From Myxococcales bacterium (GTDB lineage: Bacteria; Myxococcota_A; Polyangia; Palsa-1104): a stretch of 64,000 nt of DNA. Shown one piece after another: positions 19,166 to 28,482 of the stretch. Numbering within the stretch: the first letter of the stretch is position 1; each line of letters begins with the position of its first letter. The translations under genes were made by a program, and so were the position numbers. The notes under the pieces were generated by a model that was not told the DNA's origin, made no database searches, and saw nothing but the letters and a program-made list of their open reading frames with translations. The stretch spans positions 62,400 to 126,399 of the forward strand of contig PNAM01000037.1 of NCBI GenBank assembly GCA_003170275.1. Reading direction: 5' to 3'.

Positions 19166-20131
19166 TTATTGCGCGGGTAGCGAGTAGAACTGCCGGCACC
19201 ACTTGCGGTACGGCATGAACGGCCCGTCGGCGCTGGAGAGGATCGGCTTGTCGCGGTACTTCTTGTTCTCCCAGATCGGAAAGTCCTGGATGAAGTCGGT
19301 GACGTACGCCTGGTAGAACAGCTCGGCGGCCTGCTCGGTGGCGGCGTCGTCGGGCAGACGCTGCAGGTTCACCACGCCGCGGATGTCGGTGCGCTCGCCG
19401 TCGATGGGCGTGCAGTAGACCCGCTGGCGCGCGCGCACGCCGACGTTGCGCACGTCGGTCTGCACCACCATGTGCCCGAGGCCGTGCAGCGTGACGTCGA
19501 GGACCACGTCGTTCATCAGGCCGGGCATGCCGACGATTCCGCCGTCGGCCAGCAGCTGCAACGCGACGTTGAAGGTCGGTCCGTCCTCGACCGGCTGGCG
19601 CAGCACCGACGCCTCCGCGATGCGATGCAGCGGGACCAGGTGTCCCGAGTCGACGATGTTCTCGTTGATCTCCTGCGGGCACGTGCGCACGGTCCACAAG
19701 ACCTGACGGTCGACGCTCCACTCGACCTCGGGCAGCACCGGCACGTCCCAGGTGGGCGCCTCGCCGCCGTCGTGATGGTGCACGAACGCCATTCCGTTCT
19801 GCTCGCGCAGCGGCCAGTGGCGCAGCGTCGCCTTGGGCGGGATGCGGGTCGCGCCGGGGATCTCGACGCACTGCCCCGCGCCGTCGAAGCACCAGCCGTG
19901 GAACGGGCAGCGCAGCCGCTCGTCGACCACCTTGCCGCCGAAGCCGAGGTGCGCGCCGAGGTGCGGGCAGTGCGGCTCGGTCGCGTGTAGCGCGCCCTCG
20001 AGCGTGCGATAGACGACCAGGTCCTGGCCGAAATAATGCTTCGTGACCACGGCGCCGGGCTTGAAGTCCGAGGAGAAGCCGATCGCGAACCAGCCGTTGG
20101 GATACGCCGAAAACGGAAACCGATTTTCCAT
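19166..20131 (-). CDS. Rieske non-heme iron oxygenase
   Basis: About 321 residues from the ATG at 20131; an in-frame GTG at 20167 would add 12. The Rieske [2Fe-2S] site is complete: CPH and, 18 residues later, CPFH. The mononuclear iron site reads ENIVDSGHLVPLH, giving the Asp and two His of the facial triad. Overall layout resembles KshA/cholesterol-7-desaturase-type oxygenases that act on steroids or similar hydrophobic rings. No reductase or ferredoxin gene is next to it, so electrons must come from elsewhere. The cyclase gene lies immediately upstream on the same strand. Confidence 0.85.
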   Translation of the reverse strand: MENRFPFSAYPNGWFAIGFSSDFKPGAVVTKHYFGQDLVVYRTLEGALHATEPHCPHLGAHLGFGGKVVDERLRCPFHGWCFDGAGQCVEIPGATRIPPKATLRHWPLREQNGMAFVHHHDGGEAPTWDVPVLPEVEWSVDRQVLWTVRTCPQEINENIVDSGHLVPLHRIAEASVLRQPVEDGPTFNVALQLLADGGIVGMPGLMNDVVLDVTLHGLGHMVVQTDVRNVGVRARQRVYCTPIDGERTDIRGVVNLQRLPDDAATEQAAELFYQAYVTDFIQDFPIWENKKYRDKPILSSADGPFMPYRKWCRQFYSLPAQ

Positions 20132-20179
20132 GTAGACATCGTGCACATTGGAAATCGGCGAGTCCACGGAGATCGACGG

Positions 20180-21328
20180 TTACGCGCTGGAAACGTCGTA
20201 GGTGAACACCTCGGGTGGTTCGACCATCCCGCGCATCGCGTGCACGCCGAGGGAGCGCGCGCCGAACGGCAGCGTGGCCGCGAAGGCGGCCGAGACCAGC
20301 AGCTCCTGGTCGAGCCGCGAGCACAGCCCGGCCAACCGGCTGACCAGGTTCACCGACGGGCCGATCACCGTGAAGTCGAGCCGCGTGCGCGAGCCGAGGT
20401 TGCCGAACGCGACCTCGCCCAGGTGCAGCGCCACGCCCATGCGCAGCTCGCGGCCGGGCGCGCCGACCTTGGCGGAGCGCAGCGCGGCCAGCCCCGCGCG
20501 CGCGGCCCCGAGCGCGGCCACGCAGCCCCGCTGCGCGCCCTGAAGCTCGATCGGGAAGGTGCACAACAATCCGTCGCCGATGAACTTCACCACCTCGCCG
20601 CCCGCCTCGGCGATCGGCGCGCACACCAGCTCGAAATATTCGTTGAGCAGCGCCACCACTTCGGTCGGCGCCAGCTCCAGGCTGAGCGGCGTGAAGCCGC
20701 GCAGATCACAGCACAGCACCACCGCGTCGATCATCTCCACGTCGCCGCGCTGGATGCGCCCGTCGAGGATCTCGGTCCCCGCGCGCGCCCCGACGTAGGC
20801 GTCGAGCAGCGTGCGCGCCACCCGCCGCGTCTCGCGCGCCTCGACCGCCACCGCCAGCGCGCAGGCGAGCTCGCCGAACAGCCGCACCTCGTCGTCGAGA
20901 AAGCCGCCCGCGCGATCGGTCGCCAGCGTCACCGCGTGGATCTGCCCGGTGGAGAACACCAGCGGCAGCGCCACGTAGTCGGTCATGCCGCGCGCGCGCA
21001 GCTCGTCGAGCACCGGAAACGGCAGCGGCGCGTGGCCCTCGAGCCGTGCGCGCAGCGGCCCGCCGCCTTCGAAGATCACGCGGAACGGGCTCTGCAGAAA
21101 ACGCGTCAGCGAGAACTCGCCGTGCGCGTGCTCGTTGCGCTGCATCGGCTGGCCCGCCTCCCACACGTAGCCGAGCCCGACGATCTCCGGATGCAGCGTA
21201 CGCAGCGCCACCGTCGCCCGCTTGACCGGCACGCCCTCGGCTCCCAGCCGCAGCCACAGCGCGGTCAACAGATCGCCCACCTCGGCGTGCGGCGTCGCGA
21301 ACAGCGCGTTCCAGATCGTGTCGCGCAC
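20180..21328 (-). CDS. class III adenylate/guanylate cyclase with GAF-like sensor
   Basis: 382 residues. Residues about 1-170 form an N-terminal GAF-like or related sensor domain. The catalytic domain (200-370) keeps the two metal Asp (208 in CCDLRGF and 252 in IGDGLL), Lys 248, Asp 318 (DFTVIGPSVN), Asn 327 and transition-state Arg 331. Lys plus Asp at the base-selecting sites favours ATP, hence cAMP. No transmembrane helix is seen, so it is cytosolic. It is co-directional with and only 12-49 bases from the Rieske oxygenase gene. It is the only cyclic nucleotide synthase in the window; the operon of cyclic-nucleotide-binding enzymes begins at 34910 and ends at 29645. Confidence 0.88.
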   Translation of the reverse strand: MRDTIWNALFATPHAEVGDLLTALWLRLGAEGVPVKRATVALRTLHPEIVGLGYVWEAGQPMQRNEHAHGEFSLTRFLQSPFRVIFEGGGPLRARLEGHAPLPFPVLDELRARGMTDYVALPLVFSTGQIHAVTLATDRAGGFLDDEVRLFGELACALAVAVEARETRRVARTLLDAYVGARAGTEILDGRIQRGDVEMIDAVVLCCDLRGFTPLSLELAPTEVVALLNEYFELVCAPIAEAGGEVVKFIGDGLLCTFPIELQGAQRGCVAALGAARAGLAALRSAKVGAPGRELRMGVALHLGEVAFGNLGSRTRLDFTVIGPSVNLVSRLAGLCSRLDQELLVSAAFAATLPFGARSLGVHAMRGMVEPPEVFTYDVSSA

Positions 21329-21343
21329 GACTGCAGTCTACGC

Positions 21344-22789
21344 CTACGGCGCGGCGGTGAGGAGCTCGGCGTCGTCGCCGAAGGTGCCGCGCAAGGCCTC
21401 GAGCGCGCCGGCGGGCGGCTTGCCGCGGCCGTTGGCGCAGCGCGCGGCCTCTTCGGGCGAGAAGTCCTCGGCGGCGCAGAAGCGCGTGCGCCAGCGCTCG
21501 TCGAGCGCGGCCTGGAACGACTGACGCAGCTCCTCGGCCTGCTCGTGCAGCCACTCGGTCGGGGTGGGCAGGTTCGGCCGCGACGGCGCGATGCCGGCCG
21601 GCGCGAAGGTCACGTCGTGGTGCAGCCCCGCGTGCTTGATGGCGTGGTCCACGCGCACGTTGACCGGCGGCTCGTTGTCGGCCAGCTCCACGCGCACGCG
21701 CAGGCGCGCGTCGTAGTCGCCGGTCACGCGGTCGGCCTCGAACTGGAACAGTCGCGGCTCGGGGCGATAGCGGGTCACGGTGCGGGTCGCGGTGCGGTAG
21801 CGCGTGACCGGGTACGAGCGCATCTCGGTGTGCGAGACCGGGCGCGAGCCGGTGCACGTCGAGGTGCCGCAACTATAGGTGTAGCTCTCGTAGCTGGTGA
21901 CCATCTCCGAGCGCATCTCGGTGTCGCTGTACGATTCCTGATAGCTCTCGGTGGCGCTGTAGGCGACCTGCTCGGTCCACGGCGCGTCGACGGTGGTGCG
22001 CGCGGTCGAGAACTGCACCGCGATCGATCCGCGCAGGCGCGCGACCGCCGCGCGCTTGACGTTCGGCGAGTGCCACACGGTGCCGCCGAACCAGCCGTCG
22101 AGCTGCCCGCGCAGCCAGCTCAGCCCGGCCGCGTCGACCCCCGACAGATCGCTGTCGATCGCCAGCGGGCCGCGCAGCTCGGGCGGCGCCGGCGTCTCGG
22201 GCGGCTCGATGCCGAAGCGCTTGCAGTAGCGCCCCACCAGCACGATCAGGTGCGGCTGCGACTTCGCCGCCACCGCGCGCACGCGCCCGCACGCCTTCTG
22301 CCCGCCGCCGGCCACCGTGCGATCGAGCTCGGCGGCGAGCGGCTTCAGCTCGGGCTGCGCGAGCAGCGCGTCGTGGGCATGGCGCAGCCCGGCGGCACGC
22401 AGGGGGGAGCGCGCCGCGAGCCCGGCGACCCGGCCGCGCAGCTCGTCGGCGAACGCGCGCACCTCGCCGTCGAGCGGCTCGCGGAGCCTCTCCGCCTCGC
22501 CGCGGTACTCGCGACGCAGCGCCAGCGCCCGCGCGAGCGCGTCCGCCCACGGCTTCAGCGATTCGCGCACCCGGCGCGCTTCATCGGTGAGCTGCTCGAT
22601 GGCGCGCGCCTGCGCCCGATCGCGCAACAGGCGCAGCTCGCGATCGGCCGGCCGCTCCGCCAGGAGCTGCGCATAGAGGGCCGCCGCGTCCTGGTACCCG
22701 CCATGCGCCATCCGCTCGTCCGCGCGCACGCGCGTGGTGCCCGCGCAGCCGCACGCGAGCAAGCCCACGATCATCAGCCGGGCGATCAC
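21344..22789 (-). CDS. large lipoprotein with N-terminal TPR, unknown function
   Basis: 481 residues with lipobox ACGC near residue 15. Residues 20-120 are helical with a TPR-like start (GGYQDAAALYAQLLAERP). A middle region of about 70 residues is unusually rich in Tyr, Ser, Thr and Glu with alternating repeats (QVAYSATESYQ, YSDTEMRSEMV, TRYRTATRTVTRYRPEP), suggesting a stretched beta-ladder or surface fibre. Four Cys lie in the C-terminal part. It is divergent from the gene at 22853. No family is recognised. Confidence 0.6.
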   Translation of the reverse strand: MIARLMIVGLLACGCAGTTRVRADERMAHGGYQDAAALYAQLLAERPADRELRLLRDRAQARAIEQLTDEARRVRESLKPWADALARALALRREYRGEAERLREPLDGEVRAFADELRGRVAGLAARSPLRAAGLRHAHDALLAQPELKPLAAELDRTVAGGGQKACGRVRAVAAKSQPHLIVLVGRYCKRFGIEPPETPAPPELRGPLAIDSDLSGVDAAGLSWLRGQLDGWFGGTVWHSPNVKRAAVARLRGSIAVQFSTARTTVDAPWTEQVAYSATESYQESYSDTEMRSEMVTSYESYTYSCGTSTCTGSRPVSHTEMRSYPVTRYRTATRTVTRYRPEPRLFQFEADRVTGDYDARLRVRVELADNEPPVNVRVDHAIKHAGLHHDVTFAPAGIAPSRPNLPTPTEWLHEQAEELRQSFQAALDERWRTRFCAAEDFSPEEAARCANGRGKPPAGALEALRGTFGDDAELLTAAP

Positions 22790-22852
22790 CCACCCAATCT
22801 ACACCCTGCGGAGCCCAGTGCCCGGCGCGCGCCGAGCTGCTATGAATGCGCG

Positions 22853-23299
22853 GTGACCCTCGAGAAGCTTACCCTCGACGAGCTGGAGGCGCTGTATCGG
22901 GAGGCGCCGCTGGGGCCGCTGCCGGCGGGCTGCTTCAGCGGACGGATGCTGCACATGCTGGGGACGCCCGGCGCGCGGCGGCCACTGGTGCGCGCGGTCG
23001 ATTGGTTGCTGTTCGATGCGCCGCGCTACGGCATCGATTTCGAGCGACGGCGCTGGTGGTTCCTCCATCCGCGGCTGGCGGCCGGGCACTTCGAGGTCAC
23101 GCGCGGCCGGTCACGCTGGCGCGAGACCGAGACCCTGCGACTGACCTACCAGCGGTCGCGCCTGCCGCGCCCGATCCGCGCGCTTCTGTACGACGAGGTC
23201 AAGCCGCTGTCCCCGTCGCTGTGCCTGGGTCTGGGCGGCATCGACGCCGAGCGCGGGGAGGGCGACCATTTCTTCTTCGCGCTGACCACCACCCCCTGA
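22853..23299 (+). CDS. conserved hypothetical protein
   Basis: 148 residues from GTG at 22853. It has no signal peptide or membrane helix. The sequence starts with a helix (LEKLTLDELEALYREA) followed by beta-rich, Trp/Arg-rich sequence (RRRWWFLHPRL, GRSRWRETETLRL), like a small lipid- or ligand-binding barrel. I know no named family for it. It lies 37 bases before the ABC exporter gene on the same strand and could be in its transcript. Confidence 0.55.
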   Translation: MTLEKLTLDELEALYREAPLGPLPAGCFSGRMLHMLGTPGARRPLVRAVDWLLFDAPRYGIDFERRRWWFLHPRLAAGHFEVTRGRSRWRETETLRLTYQRSRLPRPIRALLYDEVKPLSPSLCLGLGGIDAERGEGDHFFFALTTTP

Positions 23300-23336
23300 C
23301 ACGCACCCAACCGGCCGGCCGTGGCATCCTATCGAG

Positions 23337-25109
23337 ATGCGAACCGCCCGCAGCACCGCGCTCGTGCGCCTGCTCAAGCTCGCGCGCCCCGAACGCGGCC
23401 TGCTCGGCTGGGGCATGGTGCTGCTGGCGGTCTCGAGCGCCACCAGCCTGCTCTACCCGCAGGGCATGCGCGTGGTGATCGATGCGGCGCTCGGCACCGT
23501 GCCGCCGGCGGTGGCGCGGCTCGGGCTGTCGCGCTCGTCGCTGCTCAACTGGGCGGCGTTCGGCATGGCCGCGGTCGCGCTCTTGCAATCCGCCGCCGCG
23601 GCCGGACGCTTCTACCTGTTCACGCTGGCCGGCGAGCGCACCGTCACCCGTCTGCGCGGCGATCTGTACCGGCGCATCCTCGATCAGGAAGTGGCGTTCT
23701 TCGACGCCGAGCGCACCGGCGAGCTGATGAACCGGCTGTCGGGCGACGCGACCATCCTACAGAGCGCGGTGAGCGCCAACATCTCCATGGCGCTACGCAA
23801 CCTGGTGCAGGCGCTCGGCGGGATCGGGCTTTTGTTCATCACCTCGCCGGTGCTGGCGGCGATGATGATCGGCGTGGTGCCGGCGATCGCCGTCTCCGCC
23901 GTGGCGTACGGCCGGCGCGTGCGGCGCCTCTCGAAGGAAGTGCAAGACCGCCTGGCCGACGCGGGCGCGATCGCCGAGGAGAGCCTGTCGGGCCTGCGCA
24001 CGGTGCGCTCGTTCGCCGCCGAGGGCGTCGAGCACGGCCGCTACCAGCGCTCGCTCGCCGAGGCCTTCGACCTCACCAAGAAGCGCACGCTGGCCAGCGC
24101 CACCTTCCTCGCGTTCGTCTCGTTCGCCGGCTACGCCGCCGCCGCGCTGGTGTTCTGGTACGGCGGCAAGCTGGTCTCCACCGGGCACATGTCGGTCGGC
24201 CAGCTCACCTCGTTCCTCATCTACACGCTGATCGTCGGCTTCGCGCTGGGCGGGCTGGCCGATCTGTGGGCCGACTTCATGAAGGCGCTGGGCGCGGCCG
24301 ATCGCGTGTTCACGCTCCTCGATCGCACGCCGGCGATCTTGCCCACCGGCGGCGAGCGTCCGATCGCGCTCGGCGGCCGCCTGGAGCTCGCCGGGGTGAG
24401 CTTCGCCTATCCGACGCGCCCCGAGGTCACGGTGCTCGATCGCCTGGACCTGCACCTCGAGCCGGGCGAGGTGGTGGCGGTGGTCGGCCCGTCGGGCGCC
24501 GGCAAGTCGACCATCGCCGCGCTCCTGGCGCGCTTCTACGATCCGTCGGCGGGGACCATCCAGCTCGACGGCCGCGATCTACGCCGGCTCGATCCCGACT
24601 GGCTGCGCCGCCAGATCGGCACCGTCGCGCAGGAGCCGATCTTGTTCTCCACCAGCGTCGCCGAGAACATCCGCTACGGCCGGCCCGACGCGAGCGACGC
24701 CGACGTGCAGGCCGCCGCGCAGGCCGCCAACGCCGACACCTTCATCCGCGCGTTCCCCGAGGGCTACGCCACGCTGGTCGGCGAGCGCGGCGTGCAGCTC
24801 TCCGGCGGGCAGAAGCAGCGCGTGGCGATCGCGCGCGCCGTGCTGAAGGACCCGCGCATCCTGATCCTCGACGAGGCCACCTCCGCGCTCGACGCCGAGA
24901 ACGAGCACCTGGTGCGCCAGGCGCTCGAGCACCTGATGCACGGCCGCACCACGTTGGTGATCGCGCATCGCCTCTCGACGGTGATCGGCGCCAACCGCGT
25001 GATCGTGCTCGACCACGGGCGCGTCGTGCAGTCCGGCACGCACGCCGCGCTGATGGCCGAAGAGGGCCTGTATCGCAAGCTCGTCGAGCGTCAGTTCGTC
25101 GCCGCCTGA
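23337..25109 (+). CDS. ABC exporter, half-transporter with fused ATPase
   Basis: 590 residues. A six-helix type IV exporter membrane domain (residues about 20-320) is fused to an ATPase. Walker A is GPSGAGKST, the signature LSGGQKQRVAIARA, Walker B ILILDEATSALD and the H-loop AHRLSTV. All are intact, so it should be an active homodimer like MsbA or other ABCB relatives. The exported substrate cannot be told from sequence; lipids, peptides or drugs are typical. The MAPEG gene follows after 19 bases on the same strand. Confidence 0.9.
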   Translation: MRTARSTALVRLLKLARPERGLLGWGMVLLAVSSATSLLYPQGMRVVIDAALGTVPPAVARLGLSRSSLLNWAAFGMAAVALLQSAAAAGRFYLFTLAGERTVTRLRGDLYRRILDQEVAFFDAERTGELMNRLSGDATILQSAVSANISMALRNLVQALGGIGLLFITSPVLAAMMIGVVPAIAVSAVAYGRRVRRLSKEVQDRLADAGAIAEESLSGLRTVRSFAAEGVEHGRYQRSLAEAFDLTKKRTLASATFLAFVSFAGYAAAALVFWYGGKLVSTGHMSVGQLTSFLIYTLIVGFALGGLADLWADFMKALGAADRVFTLLDRTPAILPTGGERPIALGGRLELAGVSFAYPTRPEVTVLDRLDLHLEPGEVVAVVGPSGAGKSTIAALLARFYDPSAGTIQLDGRDLRRLDPDWLRRQIGTVAQEPILFSTSVAENIRYGRPDASDADVQAAAQAANADTFIRAFPEGYATLVGERGVQLSGGQKQRVAIARAVLKDPRILILDEATSALDAENEHLVRQALEHLMHGRTTLVIAHRLSTVIGANRVIVLDHGRVVQSGTHAALMAEEGLYRKLVERQFVAA

Positions 25110-25128
25110 CCCTGGTTCAAGGAGCCCC

Positions 25129-25509
25129 ATGACCATCCCCGTGACGCTGCTCTACGGATCCCTCACCGCGCTGCTGCTCGGCCTGCTCGGCGTCAACGTC
25201 TCGCGAATGCGCGTCGCCAAGCGCGCGTATGTGGGCGCCGCGCCCGACCCCGAGCTGCAGCGCGCCATCCGCGCCCACGGCAACGCCGCGGAGTGGGTGC
25301 CGATGTTGATCCTGCTCCTGCTGCTGCTCGAGCTCATCGGCGCCAGCGGCATGGTCCTGCACGTGCTCGGTGGCACCATCCTCGCGTCGCGGCTGGGACA
25401 CGCGATCGGCCTGTTGGCCAAGCTGCGCATCGGCGCGCTGGCAGCGACGGTCACCTTCCTGCTCGCCGTCGGGATGCCCATCTACGTGCTGGTGCTGCGG
25501 TTTCACTGA
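25129..25509 (+). CDS. MAPEG-family membrane protein
   Basis: 126 residues with four hydrophobic helices and the family's basic loop followed by RAHGNAAEW (the RAHxNxxE glutathione-site region). Members in bacteria are related to microsomal glutathione transferases and may conjugate or reduce lipid peroxides. A preceding AGGAGC-like site is at 25122-25127. It is downstream of the ABC exporter, which could export conjugates, but that link is only positional. A second, different MAPEG protein is at 59297. Confidence 0.8.
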   Translation: MTIPVTLLYGSLTALLLGLLGVNVSRMRVAKRAYVGAAPDPELQRAIRAHGNAAEWVPMLILLLLLLELIGASGMVLHVLGGTILASRLGHAIGLLAKLRIGALAATVTFLLAVGMPIYVLVLRFH

Positions 25510-25627
25510 CACGCCCGCGACGCTTTTGCACGATCGGTAAAGTTTTGTAAAAACCAGGCCGCTTCTGGAATTTGCCGGTGATGCTATCGACGAGGAACGC
25601 GGACATCCGTTCCGCGCCGGCGGCACC

Positions 25628-26989
25628 ATGACGACTGCAGCCCCACTCCCGGTCGGGACGCGAACGCTGTTTCTGCAGGCCTTCGTCGGCATCGCGGCGC
25701 TGTTCGCGGCGACCAACATCGTCGCGGTGGTGAGCGCCGACGCGCTGCGGGAGAAGAGCCGAACGCTGGTGCAGGACATGCTGGCCAGCATCCAGCTGGT
25801 GTCGCGCATGGGCCAGGACCTGGACCGCGTGCGCTTGCTCCTCGACTCGCACATCTTCGAGAGCGAGCAGGTCGGCAGGGCCCGGGTCGAGGCGCAGGTC
25901 GCCGCGCTGGAACGCGACTACGCCGTGGCCGCGCTCGCCTACGAGCCGCTCGCGACGCAGCCGGGCGAGGAGCGGACCTGGCGCAAGCTGCAGGCCGAGG
26001 TGACCGCGCTCGAGGCGCCGATCGAGGACGCGCTCGCCCTGTCGCGACGCAACCGCGACCTCGACGCGCGCGAGGCGCTGCTGCGGCTGGAGCAGCCGTT
26101 CGCCGAGATCGACAAGGACATCACCGCGCTGATCCGGATCAACCGCGGCGCGGCCGATCGCACCGTCGAGCTCGTCGACGAGCGGCAGGCGGCCTCGATG
26201 GCGCTGTTCGGTGGGCTGGCGCTGCTCGGGATCATCCTCTCGCTGCTGGTCGGCGTGCGCGTCTTGCGCCTGGTGCAGCAGCGCGAGGAGCAGGTGCGCC
26301 GGCACGCGGCGATGCTCGAGGATCAAAACCGCGATCTCGACGCGTTCGCGTGCCGCGTGTCACACGATCTGCGCGGCCCGCTGACGTCGATCAACCTGGC
26401 GACGTCCCGGCTCGCAGCCGGCGCGCAAGGCGAGGCCGCCGCGATAGGCATCCTGCAGCGCGGCGTCAAGCGCATGGGGACGCTGATCGACGATCTGCTC
26501 GCGCTGTCGCGCAGCGAGGCGGACGACCAGCCCGCGAACTGCGATCCGGCGCACGCGGCCGCGCAGCTGCGCGAGGAGCTGGCCGAGCGGCTGGTCGCGG
26601 AGGACGTGCTGTTGCGCGCCGAGGTGGAATCGGCCACGGTGCTGTGCGGCGAAGGACTCTTGCGTCAGGTCTTGTGGAACCTGGCCGACAACGCGGTCAA
26701 GTACCGTCGGCCCGGCATCTCCGCCGAGGTCGAGATCCGCGGCCGCATCGCCGGGCGCGGCTACGATCTGCGCGTGCGCGACAACGGGCTGGGCATGGGG
26801 CCCGACGACGTGAGCCACGCCTTCGACCCGTTCTACCGGGCGCAGCGGACGCGCGGCCTGCCCGGCACCGGCCTCGGGCTGTCGATCGTCAAGCGGGTGA
26901 TCGAGCGCTGCGGCGGCACGGTCTCGGTCGAGTCCTCCCCCGGCCACGGCACCACCTTCGTAATCGATCTCCCGCTCGGCGAGCGCTAG
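25628..26989 (+). CDS. orphan sensor histidine kinase
   Basis: 453 residues. Two transmembrane helices (about 14-36 and 193-212) flank a helical periplasmic sensor of about 155 residues, like a four-helix-bundle sensor. Then come a short coiled linker, the HisKA box with phospho-accepting His 246 (FACRVSHDLRGPLTSI), and the ATPase with NLADNAVKY, DNGLGMG and GTGLGLSIVK boxes. All catalytic motifs are intact. No response regulator is adjacent, so it works with a partner coded elsewhere. Between 25510 and 25627 is an AT-richer leader, but no clear promoter is defined. Confidence 0.88.
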   Translation: MTTAAPLPVGTRTLFLQAFVGIAALFAATNIVAVVSADALREKSRTLVQDMLASIQLVSRMGQDLDRVRLLLDSHIFESEQVGRARVEAQVAALERDYAVAALAYEPLATQPGEERTWRKLQAEVTALEAPIEDALALSRRNRDLDAREALLRLEQPFAEIDKDITALIRINRGAADRTVELVDERQAASMALFGGLALLGIILSLLVGVRVLRLVQQREEQVRRHAAMLEDQNRDLDAFACRVSHDLRGPLTSINLATSRLAAGAQGEAAAIGILQRGVKRMGTLIDDLLALSRSEADDQPANCDPAHAAAQLREELAERLVAEDVLLRAEVESATVLCGEGLLRQVLWNLADNAVKYRRPGISAEVEIRGRIAGRGYDLRVRDNGLGMGPDDVSHAFDPFYRAQRTRGLPGTGLGLSIVKRVIERCGGTVSVESSPGHGTTFVIDLPLGER

Positions 26990-27996
26990 TTGCAGGAAGT
27001 GGTGATGGTCGACGGGGTCCAGGTCGCGTCGGGGTTGATCACGTAGCTCGAGTACTGGCTGTCCAGGTACCCGCCGGTGGGCCAGCACTGCTTGGCCTTG
27101 ACCGCGCTGTCCACCGCCGCGCTCAGATCCCAGTCGCCGTGGCGGCGCGCTTTTTCGTAGCCGGCGACGCGATCGACCGAGGTCTTCCAGGTCGAATCGC
27201 CGGCCAGCAGATCGCGGCGCAGCTCGAGGAACTTCTGCAGCCACGCGTCTTCGCTGACCGCGCCGCCCAGCTTGCCGGTGACGCCGAGCGCGCTGTTGGT
27301 CTGCTTGACCAGCGTGTCGTCGCCCTGGTTGATCCACATGTCGTAGAGCGCGGCCTTGGTGAGCGCGCTCTTCAGATCGATCGCCGCCGCCGCCTGCATC
27401 GCCGGCAGGTAGTACAGCGCGTCGACCAGCTGATCCTGGCACTTCTTGAAATCCGCCTGCGTCGTCGCATCGGTGTAGCTCGCGCCCCAATCGTTCACCC
27501 AGTTGCCCACCGCGTCGAGCGTCGAGGTGTCGCCCTGGTCCTGCCCGCTCGACTGATACTTGGCATCGATGGCCATGAGCGCCGGCATGTACTTCGCCAT
27601 CAAGTTGCCGTTCGCCGCCGTGCGCAGCTGGTCGTAGCAAGCGATCACCTGGATCGCGTCGCCGGTCCCGGTGCAGAAGCCCGCGCGCCCCGAGGTGTAG
27701 CCGCGCCCGTCGTTGATGTTCTCCGCGTAGGCGTAGTCGAGCTTGGGCGTGTCGTTCTCCCAGATGCTGGTCATCGCCTCGGCGACCGCCTTCTGGTTGG
27801 CGGTGAGGTACGCATCGCCCGGCGCCATCGTGGTCGCGAGATCCGTCGTGGTCGCGCCGAGATCCGATCCCGGCAGGTTTGCGATCGGCCCGTCGGACGG
27901 ATCGGGATTGAGGTCTCCAGACATTCCCATCGACGGATCGGAGGTGACGCAGCCGATCAGCGTCGAGGCAAGGGCCATCCCGATGACTCTGCGCAT
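26986..27996 (-). CDS. GH46 chitosanase lipoprotein
   Basis: 336 residues from the ATG at 27996, which has GGAGGT six bases upstream. The lipobox is STLIGC (Cys 16). A 45-residue Asp/Leu/Thr/Met-rich linker follows. The catalytic domain opens LTANQKAVAEAMTSIWEN. Glu 80 and Asp 96 (NDGRGYT) match the catalytic acid and base of family 46 chitosanases, and FCTGTGDAIQV matches the conserved next block. It should cut glucosamine polymers such as chitosan from the outer cell surface. Its stop overlaps the histidine-kinase stop by four bases on the other strand. Useful for attack on fungal walls or partly deacetylated polymers; that role is inference. Confidence 0.85.
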   Translation of the reverse strand: MRRVIGMALASTLIGCVTSDPSMGMSGDLNPDPSDGPIANLPGSDLGATTTDLATTMAPGDAYLTANQKAVAEAMTSIWENDTPKLDYAYAENINDGRGYTSGRAGFCTGTGDAIQVIACYDQLRTAANGNLMAKYMPALMAIDAKYQSSGQDQGDTSTLDAVGNWVNDWGASYTDATTQADFKKCQDQLVDALYYLPAMQAAAAIDLKSALTKAALYDMWINQGDDTLVKQTNSALGVTGKLGGAVSEDAWLQKFLELRRDLLAGDSTWKTSVDRVAGYEKARRHGDWDLSAAVDSAVKAKQCWPTGGYLDSQYSSYVINPDATWTPSTITTSCN

Positions 27997-28054
27997 GGCC
28001 ACCTCCATCGCACGAACCGTGCCGCTCGCAAGCCGCATTCTACAACGAGCTCGT

Positions 28055-28068
28055 CCCACGCGCGTGGG
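28055..28068. promoter_or_regulatory. 14-base perfect palindrome upstream of the chitosanase gene
   Basis: CCCACGCGCGTGGG is a perfect palindrome 59 bases upstream of the chitosanase ATG and 31 bases past the end of the UPF0145 gene on the minus strand. It could be an operator for the chitosanase gene or the stem of the upstream unit's end. No T-run follows. Confidence 0.3.
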
Positions 28069-28098
28069 GCCCGGGGTCCCCGCCTGTAGCGATCCGGT

Positions 28099-28482
28099 TT
28101 ACACCCGCCGCTCGAGGGTCACCGCGGTGCCGTACGCTAGCACCTCGGTGGCGCCCTGCATGAACTCGGTCGCGTCGTAGCGCATGCCGACGATCGCCTG
28201 CGCGCCGATCTGCTGCGCGTGATCGAGCATGTGCCGGTAGGCGTCGTGCCGCGCGGCTTCGCACACGTCGCTGTACTCCTTGATGTTGCCGCCGGCGAGC
28301 TGCTTGAACGCGCCGATGAAGCTCTTGCCGAAGCTCGGCGAGCGCACCACGATCCCGCGCACCACGCCGAGATACTTCGCGATGCGATGCCCCTCGATCT
28401 CGTTGCCAGTGGTGACCACGATCTCTTCGGTGACCTCGGCGCCTTCGCGATACGGATGCCCGGACGTCTTCTCGGCGGCCAT
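28099..28482 (-). CDS. UPF0145 (YbjQ-like) protein
   Basis: 127 residues with the family pattern VTTGNEIEGHRIAKYLGVVRG followed by a helix with EARHDAYRHML and the DATEFMQGATEVLAYGTAV strands. Family members form small homo-oligomers of unclear function. Its ATG overlaps the stop of the DAHP synthase gene (ATGA), so the two are translationally coupled. Confidence 0.85.
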   Translation of the reverse strand: MAAEKTSGHPYREGAEVTEEIVVTTGNEIEGHRIAKYLGVVRGIVVRSPSFGKSFIGAFKQLAGGNIKEYSDVCEAARHDAYRHMLDHAQQIGAQAIVGMRYDATEFMQGATEVLAYGTAVTLERRV

